Assembly: GCA_020635715.1 (NCBI GenBank)
Contig: JACJZG010000029.1
Location: forward strand, 1-24,295
Length of the DNA stretch: 24,295 nucleotides
Direction: 5' to 3'
Source of the DNA: Flavobacteriales bacterium
GTDB taxonomy: Bacteria; Bacteroidota; Bacteroidia; Flavobacteriales_F; PHOS-HE28
Below are positions 15,263-21,433 of the stretch, one piece after another. The translations under genes were made by a program, and so were the position numbers. Within the stretch, counting starts at the first letter, position 1. Each line of letters begins with the position of its first letter. Below the pieces are notes generated by a model. That model had not been told where the DNA came from. It worked only from the letters and a program-made list of their open reading frames with translations, and ran no database searches.

Positions 15263-16129
15263 TCAGCCCAGGTAGGCCTTCAGCACGGAGCTCCGGCTGG
15301 TATGCTTCATCCGTCGGATCGCCTTCTCCTTGATCTGGCGCACACGTTCGCGCGTCAGGTCGAACTTCTGGCCGATCTCCTCCAGGGTGTGCGGCTGGTT
15401 GCCGTTCAGGCCGAAGTAGAGGCGGATCACGTCGCTTTCCCGTCCGGCCAGTGCGTTCAGTGAGCGTTCGATCTCGTTGCGCAGGCTGTCCGTCATCAAG
15501 CTGTCCAACGGGCTGGGCGTGTCGTCGTTCTTCATCACGTCCATCATCGTGCCGCTGTCATCGCCTTCGCGCAGGGGTGCATCCATGCTCAGGTGCCGGC
15601 CGGTGTTGTTCAAGCTGGTCTTCACCTCCTCAAGGGTCATCTCCAGCACCTCGGCCAGTTCGTGCGCGGTGGGTGGGCGTTCGTGCTCCTGCTCCAGACG
15701 CGCGAACGCCTTGTTGATCTTGTTGATGGAGCCGATCTTGTTCAGCGGCAGACGGACGATCCGTGCCTGTTCTGCAAGGCTTTGCAGGATCTGCTGACGG
15801 ATCCACCACACCGCATAGCTGATGAACTTGAAGCCGCGCGTCTCATCGAAGCGCCCCGCCGCCTTGATCAAGCCGAGGTTCCCCTCGCTGATCAGATCGG
15901 GCAGGCTGAGCCCCTGGCCCTGGTACTGCTTGGCCACCGAGACCACGAAGCGCAGGTTCGCCTTGGCGAGCTGCTCGAGCGCCAGGGTGTCGCCCTGTTT
16001 GATGCGCCTCGCCAGTTCCACCTCTTCCTGAGCGGTGATCAACTTCACTTTCCCGATCTCCTGCAGGTATTTGTCCAGGGACGGAGTATCCCGGTTGGTC
16101 ACCTGCTTGGTGATCTTCAACTGCCTCAT
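15263..16129 (-). CDS. rpoD: Primary RNA polymerase sigma factor (sigma-70 family, Bacteroidota type)
   Basis: 288 aa from ATG 16129 (MRQLKITKQVTNRDTPSLDK), the start conserved in Bacteroidota; ATG 16138 would add MAR. It lacks region 1.1 and the non-conserved insert, as expected for the short Bacteroidota primary sigma. Region 1.2: DTPSLDKYLQEIGKVKLI. Region 2: ANLRFVVSVAKQYQGQGL, DLISEGNLGLIKA, RGFKFISYAVWWIRQ. Region 3: RPPTAHELAEVLEM. Region 4: RESDVIRLYFGLN and the helix-turn-helix HTLEEIGQKFDLTRERVRQI. It directs RNA polymerase to housekeeping promoters of the TTG/TAnnTTTG type, matching the boxes found in this window. It lies between pnp and rpe, ends at a strong hairpin, and is separated from pnp by that gene's own terminator. 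Confidence 0.97.
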   Translation of the reverse strand: MRQLKITKQVTNRDTPSLDKYLQEIGKVKLITAQEEVELARRIKQGDTLALEQLAKANLRFVVSVAKQYQGQGLSLPDLISEGNLGLIKAAGRFDETRGFKFISYAVWWIRQQILQSLAEQARIVRLPLNKIGSINKINKAFARLEQEHERPPTAHELAEVLEMTLEEVKTSLNNTGRHLSMDAPLREGDDSGTMMDVMKNDDTPSPLDSLMTDSLRNEIERSLNALAGRESDVIRLYFGLNGNQPHTLEEIGQKFDLTRERVRQIKEKAIRRMKHTSRSSVLKAYLG

Positions 16130-16266
16130 CCTTGCCATATGTGTGCGCTCGTGTTGCGAAGAGTGGGTCCTTCAACGCAGCACACCGACTTATGGTTACC
16201 GGCAACTGTAACCGCACCTGTGGTGCCGATACACGATCGAGCGGGAGCAGGGCACCCGCTGGAATG

Positions 16267-16296
16267 AAGAAAGCCGCCCTTGCGGAGCGGCTTCTT
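16267..16296 (-). terminator. Terminator of pnp
   Basis: AAGAAaGCCGC pairs with GCGGCTTCTT (16287-16296), a 10-bp stem with one bulged A, around CCTTGCGGA. On the minus strand the hairpin leads into a short T-rich run (CTTCATTCC). It lies 16 bases past the pnp stop and 138 bases before the rpoD start. Confidence 0.7.
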
Positions 16297-16312
16297 CCCT
16301 GGTCGTTATCGC

Positions 16313-18592
16313 TTAGTTGGCGCTGGGTCCACCCTCGCCGTTGTAATCCTGGCGGGGGCGGTCATCGCGGCGCGGACGGTCATCACGGCGGGGACGGTCA
16401 TCACGACGCGGACGGTCGCCACGACGCTCGCGCCGTTCGCCTTCCATGGCGGGCTCGCGCTCCACGTAGCCTTCCGGCTTGGGCAGCAGTACACGACGGC
16501 TCAGCTTCAGCTTGCCACTGCGCGGGTCCTTGCCGGTCACTTGGAACTCGATCACGTCGCCTTCCTTCAGCACGTCCTCCACGCGCTCGATCCGCTTCCA
16601 GTCCAGCTCGCTCACGTGCAGGAGACCGTCCGTGCCGGGCAGCACTTCCACGAAGGCACCGTAGGGCATGATGGTCTTCACCTTGCCTTTGTAGGTCGCG
16701 CCTACTTCGGCCTGCGGCGGGTTGGCGATCGCGTTCACACGGGCGAGGGCCGCATCGATGCTGGCCTTGTTCTCGCTCATGATCTCCACGTGTCCCTGAC
16801 CGTCGATCTCGTCGATGCTGATGTGCGCGCCGGTCTCCGCCTGGATCTCCTGGATCACGCGGCCACCGGGCCCGATCACGGCACCGATGCTCTCCTTCGG
16901 GATGGTGATGGTGATGATGCGCGGTGCGTGGTCCTTGTAGTCGGCGCGCGGCGCATCGAGGGTCTTCAGCATCTCGTTCAGGATGTGGATCCGACCTTGG
17001 CGGGCCTGCTCCAGCGCCTGTGCGAGCACTTCGTACGGAAGGCCATCCACCTTCATGTCCATCTGCGTGGCCGTGATGCCTTTGGCGGTTCCGGTCACCT
17101 TGAAGTCCATGTCGCCCAGGAAATCCTCGTCACCGAGGATGTCGCTGAGGATCGCGTGGCGGCTGCCATCGCTTATCATGCCCATGGCGATGCCGCTCAC
17201 GGGTGCCTTGATCTTCACACCAGCGTCCATCAGTGCGAGCGTACCGCTGCACACCGTGGCCATGCTGCTGGAGCCGTTGCTCTCGAGCACGTCGCAGTTC
17301 AGGCGGATGGTGTAGGGGTTGGTCTCGATGCCCGGGATCACCGGTTTCAAGGCGCGCAGGGCCAGGTTGCCGTGCCCCACTTCGCGGCGTCCGGGGCCGC
17401 GGATCGGCTTCACCTCACCGGTGCTGAAGCTGGGGAAGTTGTAGTGGAGCATGAAGCGCTCGCTGCCTTTGCGGGTGGCGAGGTCGATGGTCTGCTCATC
17501 CATGCTGCTGCCCAGGGTGAGCATGTTGATCGCCTGGGTTTCGCCACGGGTGAAGACAGCGCTTCCGTGCGTGCCGGGGAGCACGTCCACTTCGCTCCAG
17601 ATCGGGCGGATATCCGTGGTCTTGCGACCGTCCAGGCGCACACCCTTGTCCAGCACCACGTTGCGCACGGCCTTCTTCTGGGCCTTCTTGAAGTAGCGTG
17701 CGAGCATGGCCTTGTCCGTCTTCTCCTCGTCGCTCAAGGTGGCCAGGCAGTCCTCCTTCACTTTGGCGAAGTTCTCGGAACGCACCTCCTTGCTGCTCGG
17801 GGTCAGGGCCAGGTCGTAGTACTTCTGGTAGCAGAAGTCCATGATCTTCCTGCCGATCTCCTCCACGTTGTTCTCGTGGTTGTAGGTGCGTTTCACTTGG
17901 CTCTTGGGCACCATGGCGCTCAGTTCGTCCAGGGCGATGCACTGCTTCTTGATCGCTTCGTGGGCCAGCTTGATGGCCTCGATCATGTCGGATTCCTGCA
18001 CCTCGTTCATCTCGCCCTCCACCATCAGGATGTCCGTCTTGGTGCCGGCCACGATCAGGTCGAGGTCCACGCCTTCCATCTCGCTCACAAGTGGGTTCAG
18101 CACGAACTTGCCGTTGATGCGCGCCACGCGCACTTCGCTGACGGGTCCGCCGAAGGGGATGTCGCTCACGGCCAGTGCGGCCGCGGCGGCGAGGCAGGCG
18201 ATGGCATCGCTCTGGTTCTGTTTGTCGGCGCTCATCAGGCTCACCACCACCTGGGTGTCGCCGTGGAAATCATCCGGGAAGAGCGGGCGCAGCGCGCGGT
18301 CGATCAGGCGGCTCGTGAGCACCTCGTGGTCGCTCGGACGGGCCTCCCGTTTGAAGAAGCCACCGGGGAAACGCCCGGCGGCGCTGAATTTCTCGCGGTA
18401 CTCCACCTGCAGGGGCAGGAAGTCGATGCCTTCGCGTGCCTCCTTGGTGGCCACCACCGTGGCCAGCAGGATGGTGTCGCCCAGGCGCACGGTCACAGCG
18501 CCGTCCGCTTGTTTGGCCAGCACCCCGGTCTCGATGGTGATGACTTTGCCATCGCCCATGTCGATGGTCTTGGTAATGCCTTGTGGTCTCAT
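16313..18592 (-). CDS. pnp: Polyribonucleotide nucleotidyltransferase (PNPase)
   Basis: 759 aa. PNPase degrades RNA 3' to 5' phosphorolytically and can add tails. In order: RNase PH-like domain 1 (about 10-145), a helical linker (about 240-330), RNase PH-like domain 2 (about 335-545) with the catalytic set in LGDEDFLGDMDFK (Asp490, Asp496, Lys498, matching E. coli Asp486, Asp492, Lys494), a KH domain with IGPGGRVIQEI (near 572-585), an S1 domain (about 640-710; YKGKVKTIMPYGAFVEVLPG), then a tail rich in Arg and Asp. The C-terminal tail carries four RPRRDD-like units and is a probable RNA- or protein-binding extension. An AGAGGA sequence lies about 5 bases before the ATG, a good ribosome binding site. 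It follows rpsO, the classic rpsO-pnp order, with two hairpins in between that may serve processing or autocontrol. Confidence 0.98.
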   Translation of the reverse strand: MRPQGITKTIDMGDGKVITIETGVLAKQADGAVTVRLGDTILLATVVATKEAREGIDFLPLQVEYREKFSAAGRFPGGFFKREARPSDHEVLTSRLIDRALRPLFPDDFHGDTQVVVSLMSADKQNQSDAIACLAAAAALAVSDIPFGGPVSEVRVARINGKFVLNPLVSEMEGVDLDLIVAGTKTDILMVEGEMNEVQESDMIEAIKLAHEAIKKQCIALDELSAMVPKSQVKRTYNHENNVEEIGRKIMDFCYQKYYDLALTPSSKEVRSENFAKVKEDCLATLSDEEKTDKAMLARYFKKAQKKAVRNVVLDKGVRLDGRKTTDIRPIWSEVDVLPGTHGSAVFTRGETQAINMLTLGSSMDEQTIDLATRKGSERFMLHYNFPSFSTGEVKPIRGPGRREVGHGNLALRALKPVIPGIETNPYTIRLNCDVLESNGSSSMATVCSGTLALMDAGVKIKAPVSGIAMGMISDGSRHAILSDILGDEDFLGDMDFKVTGTAKGITATQMDMKVDGLPYEVLAQALEQARQGRIHILNEMLKTLDAPRADYKDHAPRIITITIPKESIGAVIGPGGRVIQEIQAETGAHISIDEIDGQGHVEIMSENKASIDAALARVNAIANPPQAEVGATYKGKVKTIMPYGAFVEVLPGTDGLLHVSELDWKRIERVEDVLKEGDVIEFQVTGKDPRSGKLKLSRRVLLPKPEGYVEREPAMEGERRERRGDRPRRDDRPRRDDRPRRDDRPRQDYNGEGGPSAN
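16359..16430 (-). repeat. Four 18-bp units encoding the RPRRDD tail of PNPase
   Basis: Units begin at 16359, 16377, 16395 and 16413, each close to CGGTCATCrCGrCGsGGA on the plus strand. They encode a charged R/D hexapeptide array just before the C-terminus. The short identical units make this a site where copy number could change by slippage. Confidence 0.85.
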
Positions 18593-18631
18593 TGTCCTCT
18601 TGTTGTTATTCTCCGTTGTTGCCTACATCTC

Positions 18632-18646
18632 GCGGACCATCCGCGT
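18632..18646 (-). promoter_or_regulatory. Small hairpin in the pnp leader
   Basis: CGCGGA (18632-18637), a three-base loop and TCCGCG (18641-18646) form a perfect 6-bp stem about 40 bases before the pnp ATG. Together with the next hairpin it could form the processing or autoregulatory leader known from other rpsO-pnp units. Function is inference. Confidence 0.4.
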
Positions 18647-18656
18647 ATATGAGAAG

Positions 18657-18683
18657 GGGCGACCGTGCCTCACGATCGCCCCC
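18657..18683 (-). terminator. Hairpin between rpsO and pnp (terminator, attenuator or processing site)
   Basis: GGGGCGA (18657-18663) pairs with TCGCCCC (18677-18683), and inside it CGTG pairs with CACG around CCT, with one C-A mismatch. On the minus strand it is followed by TTCTCATATA, only a weak T-run. Its place after rpsO fits a partial terminator with read-through into pnp, as in E. coli. Confidence 0.6.
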
Positions 18684-18740
18684 GTTTTCGATCAGGATGT
18701 GCCTACCGAAGTGGCCGCTGTTCCGGCCCCCGCCATGGTC

Positions 18741-19010
18741 TTACTTACGCAGACCAAGTTTCGCGATGATCGCGCGGTAGCGCTCGATGTCATACATCTT
18801 CAGGTAGGCCAGCAATTGCTTGCGTTTGCCCACCATGGTCATCAGCGCCTTCTCGGTGCCGTGGTCCTTCTTGTTCACCTTCAGATGGCCGGTCAGGTGA
18901 TTGATGCGCTCGGTGAAGAGGGCGATCTGGCTTTCGGCCACACCGGTGTTCTTGTCGGAACCTCCGTGTTCTTTGAAGATGGCCTTCTTGGCCTCGCTCG
19001 TCAGGTACAT
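18741..19010 (-). CDS. rpsO: 30S ribosomal protein S15
   Basis: 89 aa, exactly the usual S15 length. S15 binds 16S rRNA early in 30S assembly and helps form the bridge to the 50S subunit. The conserved sequence is clear: HGGSDKNTGVAESQIALFTERI (His16-Gly-Gly-Ser-Asp, the RNA-binding loop), HLKVNKKDHGTEKAL and the basic helix VGKRKQLLAYLKMYDIERY. The C-terminus IIAKLGLRK is typical. It lies upstream of pnp (148-base spacer containing two hairpins) and downstream of accD in the same direction. A TATCTTCG box 19 bases before the ATG is the likely promoter. In other bacteria S15 represses its own translation through its leader; the 20-base leader here is too short to show such a fold. Confidence 0.98.
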   Translation of the reverse strand: MYLTSEAKKAIFKEHGGSDKNTGVAESQIALFTERINHLTGHLKVNKKDHGTEKALMTMVGKRKQLLAYLKMYDIERYRAIIAKLGLRK

Positions 19011-19029
19011 GGTCTTACGTAACAGGGCG

Positions 19030-19037
19030 CGAAGATA
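19030..19037 (-). promoter_or_regulatory. -7-like box TATCTTCG upstream of rpsO
   Basis: TAnnTTCG with 19 bases to ATG 19010. There is no clear -33 TTG. It probably drives the rpsO-pnp unit. Confidence 0.5.
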
Positions 19038-19141
19038 GCGCTTTTCCCGATCCCATCGACCCGGTTCCCCGGAAGCTGTTCGGTCCCTTCGGATAGCGAT
19101 GCACTACCAGCAAGGGATAGGCGGTGGCGTTGGACGCGACA

Positions 19142-19987
19142 TTAGCTCCTGAGCATCAGGAAGGTACGCCCAAGGAAGCCCTTCAGCTCCTTCCGGTGCA
19201 CGATCTTGTCCAGGAAGCCGTGCTCCAGCACGAATTCGCTGGTCTGGAAGCCTTCGGGCAGATCGCGGCCGATGGTTTCACGCACCACGCGGGGGCCGGC
19301 GAAGGCCACCAGTGCTTTCGGTTCGGCGATGTTCATGTCACCCAGCATGGCGAAGCTGGCCGTCACACCTCCGGTGGTCGGGTCGGTCACCAAGCTGATG
19401 TAGGGCAGCTTCTTCCTGGCCAGCTGGGTCAATTTGGCGCTCGACTTGGCCATCTGCATCAGGCTGAAGCCGGCTTCCATCATGCGTGCGCCGCCGCTCT
19501 TGCTGATGATGACCAGGGGACACTTGCGTTTCATGGCCTGGTCGGCGGCCAGGGCGATCTTCTCGCCCATCACGCTGCCCATGCTGCCGCCGATGAAGCG
19601 GAAGTCCATGCACGCGATCACCACCATGCTCTTGTCCAACTTGCCCTCCGCCACGCGCATGGCATCGTTCAGGCCGGTGTCCTTGCGGGTCTTCGCCAGG
19701 CGGTCCGTGTACTTCTTCGTGTCCTCGAACTTCAGGGGGTCCCCGGCGATCAGGTCCGCGCCCAGCTCGGTGTACTTCTGGTCGTCGAAGAGGATGGCGA
19801 AGTACTCCGCGCTGCCGATCTTCTCGTGGTGCTCGCACTTCACACACACCCAGAGGTTGTTCTCATGATCCTCGGAGGTCATGATCTCGTCGCACTCCGG
19901 GCACTTGTACCAGAGGCCCTCGGGGGTCTCCTTCTTCTCCTCCGTACTGGTGGTGATACCTTCCTTGACGCGTGTGAACCAGCCCAT
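19142..19987 (-). CDS. accD: Acetyl-CoA carboxylase carboxyltransferase subunit beta
   Basis: 281 aa, normal for AccD. With AccA it transfers the carboxyl group from carboxybiotin to acetyl-CoA, giving malonyl-CoA for fatty-acid synthesis. The N-terminal zinc ribbon is complete: Cys29, Cys32 (CPEC) and Cys48, Cys51 (CVKC). The crotonase-fold core shows MGSVMGEKIALAADQAM, VIISKSGGARMMEA (oxyanion-hole Gly-Gly), SLMQMAKSSAKL, SLVTDPTTGGVTASFAMLGD and FAGPRVVRETIG. The C-terminus LEHGFLDKIVHRKELK is standard. accA is not in the window. The gene lies between the aldolase and rpsO on the same strand. A GATCTTCG sequence (20006-20013), one base off the local -7 pattern, sits 18 bases before the ATG. 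Confidence 0.98.
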   Translation of the reverse strand: MGWFTRVKEGITTSTEEKKETPEGLWYKCPECDEIMTSEDHENNLWVCVKCEHHEKIGSAEYFAILFDDQKYTELGADLIAGDPLKFEDTKKYTDRLAKTRKDTGLNDAMRVAEGKLDKSMVVIACMDFRFIGGSMGSVMGEKIALAADQAMKRKCPLVIISKSGGARMMEAGFSLMQMAKSSAKLTQLARKKLPYISLVTDPTTGGVTASFAMLGDMNIAEPKALVAFAGPRVVRETIGRDLPEGFQTSEFVLEHGFLDKIVHRKELKGFLGRTFLMLRS

Positions 19988-20005
19988 GGTGAACGTTCGG
20001 TAGGA

Positions 20006-20013
20006 CGAAGATC
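20006..20013 (-). promoter_or_regulatory. Weak -7-like box GATCTTCG upstream of accD
   Basis: Seven of eight positions fit the TAnCTTCG pattern seen at rpsO, rpe and the aldolase gene, with a similar distance (18 bases) to the start codon. The first T is G, so this is less certain. Confidence 0.3.
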
Positions 20014-20046
20014 GTGAATTGCAGCGGCAAGTTTACGCGCAACGGA

Positions 20047-20078
20047 GCGGCAAGCGCGGCCGGGCGGACACTTGCCGC
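20047..20078 (-). terminator. Possible hairpin after the aldolase gene
   Basis: GCGGCAAG (20047-20054) and CTTGCCGC (20071-20078) form a perfect 8-bp stem around a 16-base GC-rich loop, 25 bases past the aldolase stop. No T-run follows on the minus strand. It may end or slow transcription before accD, but this is weak. Confidence 0.35.
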
Positions 20079-20103
20079 CCACCACTCGCCGCCCTGCTAC
20101 TTC

Positions 20104-21174
20104 CTAGGCCAGGGTGATCTTCTTGTCGAGGTACACGTCCTGGATCGCGTTCAGCAGGGCCACGCCCTCGTTCACCGGACGCTGGAAGGCCTTGCGACCG
20201 CTGATGAGACCCTGGCCACCGGCGCGCTTGTTGATCACCGCTGTGCGCACGGCCTCGGCCATGTCGCTGGCACCGCTGCTGGCCCCACCGCTGTTGATCA
20301 GGCCGATGCGGCCCATGTAACAGTTGGCTACCTGGTAGCGGCACAGGTCGATCGGGTGATCGGTGGTGAGCTCGCTGTACACCTTCGGGTGGGTCTTGCC
20401 GTAGCCCTTGATCGCGTTGTAACCACCGTTGGTCTCGGGCAGTTTCTGCTTGATCACGTCCGCCTGGATCGTCACGCCGAGGTGGTTGGCCTGGCCCGTG
20501 AGGTCCGTGGCCGTGTGGTAATCCTTGCCGTCCACCTTGAAGCCATTGTTGCGGATGTAGCACCAGAGGATGGTGGCCATGCCCAGTTCATGCGCATGTT
20601 GGAAGGCGTCGGCGATCTCGGTGATCTGGCGCGTGCTCTCTTCGCTGCCGAAGTAGATGGTGGCACCCACGGCCACCGCACCCATGTCCCACGCGTCCTT
20701 CACGTTGCCGAAGAGCACCTGATCGAACTTGTTCGGCAGGGTCATCAGCTCGTTGTGGTTGATCTTCACGATGAAGGGGATGCGGTGGGCGTATTTGCGC
20801 GCCACGCTTCCGAGCACGCCGTAGGTGCTGGCCACCGCGTTGCAGCCACCCTCGATGGCGAGCTTCACGATGTTCTCCCCGTCGAAGTAGATCGGGTTCG
20901 GTGCGAAGCTGGCGGCGGCACTGTGCTCGATGCCCTGGTCCACCGGCAGGATGCTCATGTACCCCGTGTTCGCCAGGCGGCCATGGCCGTAGAGGGCCTG
21001 GAGGCTACGCATCACCTGCGGGGTCCGGTTGCTGTGCGCGAAGCTGCGGTCCACGAAGTCAGGTCCGGGCTGGTGGATCATCGACTTGTCGATGGTCTTG
21101 CACTGGTGCTCGAGCAGGCTGGCCGCTTCGTTTCCGAGGAGTTCGTCGAGTTTGCCGGTCTTCAAGGTCTGCAT
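20104..21174 (-). CDS. fbaB: Class I fructose-bisphosphate aldolase (FbaB/DhnA type)
   Basis: 356 aa; the sequence follows E. coli FbaB (DhnA) closely from end to end: GRLAGTGYLSILPVDQG-like GRLANTGYMSILPVDQG, CNAVASTYGVLGSVARKYAHR, GAVAVGATIYFGSEES, GQANHLGVTIQADVIKQKL, YQVANCYMGRIGLINSGGAS and VINKRAGGQGLI. It cleaves fructose 1,6-bisphosphate to DHAP and glyceraldehyde 3-phosphate through a Schiff base; Lys242 in DVIKQKL is the likely Schiff-base lysine. No zinc-site histidines of class II aldolase are needed. It probably works in glycolysis and gluconeogenesis with pfkA in this window. It lies upstream of accD, and a TTG-N21-TACCTTCG promoter precedes it. The start MQTLKTGKLDELLGNEA fits the family length. 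Confidence 0.97.
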   Translation of the reverse strand: MQTLKTGKLDELLGNEAASLLEHQCKTIDKSMIHQPGPDFVDRSFAHSNRTPQVMRSLQALYGHGRLANTGYMSILPVDQGIEHSAAASFAPNPIYFDGENIVKLAIEGGCNAVASTYGVLGSVARKYAHRIPFIVKINHNELMTLPNKFDQVLFGNVKDAWDMGAVAVGATIYFGSEESTRQITEIADAFQHAHELGMATILWCYIRNNGFKVDGKDYHTATDLTGQANHLGVTIQADVIKQKLPETNGGYNAIKGYGKTHPKVYSELTTDHPIDLCRYQVANCYMGRIGLINSGGASSGASDMAEAVRTAVINKRAGGQGLISGRKAFQRPVNEGVALLNAIQDVYLDKKITLA

Positions 21175-21196
21175 GGGGTTTCCGCGTTAGCGGCCG

Positions 21197-21230
21197 CGAA
21201 GGTACGGATGTCCGTGCAGGGAGGACAAGG
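21197..21230 (-). promoter_or_regulatory. Promoter of fbaB with -33 TTG and -7 TACCTTCG
   Basis: TACCTTCG (21197-21204 on the minus strand) has a TTG 21 bases upstream, within the 17-23 spacing known for Bacteroidota sigma promoters. It lies 22 bases before ATG 21174. This is the most complete promoter in the window. Confidence 0.6.
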
Positions 21231-21260
21231 ACCGTACAGGAGCACCGATCTGGCGCAGTA

Positions 21261-21276
21261 ACTGCCAACTGCCAAC
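21261..21276. repeat. Short heptamer repeat (ACTGCCA)
   Basis: Two perfect tandem ACTGCCA units (21261-21274) plus a partial one, in the fbaB/BamA-like spacer. A related set lies about 80 bases to the right. Confidence 0.7.
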
Positions 21277-21353
21277 TCAAGTTCACCCCCAGCCATGAAT
21301 GACCACTTGCACCTGCTCCTGCCCTCAACCCGAAGACGGAGCGTTGTGCGACC

Positions 21354-21388
21354 ACTTGCCGACTGCCGACTGCCTACTGCCAACTGCA
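21354..21388. repeat. Degenerate heptamer repeat (nACTGCC), about five units
   Basis: Units ACTTGCC, GACTGCC, GACTGCC, TACTGCC, AACTGCA follow without gaps. They share the ACTGCC core with the 21261 set, so the 259-base spacer 21175-21433 carries two blocks of one heptamer family. No gene or clear terminator is visible in the spacer besides the fbaB promoter. Confidence 0.75.
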
Positions 21389-21433
21389 ACGCCCCCCAAA
21401 CCGTAGCGCTGAACCACCACAAGCCCACACGGC

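Noticed and set aside
16280..18652. 790-codon open frame on the plus strand opposite pnp
   Set aside because: Shadow of PNPase, rich in His/Ala/Val/Leu from GC-rich antisense codons; PNPase on the minus strand is unmistakable.
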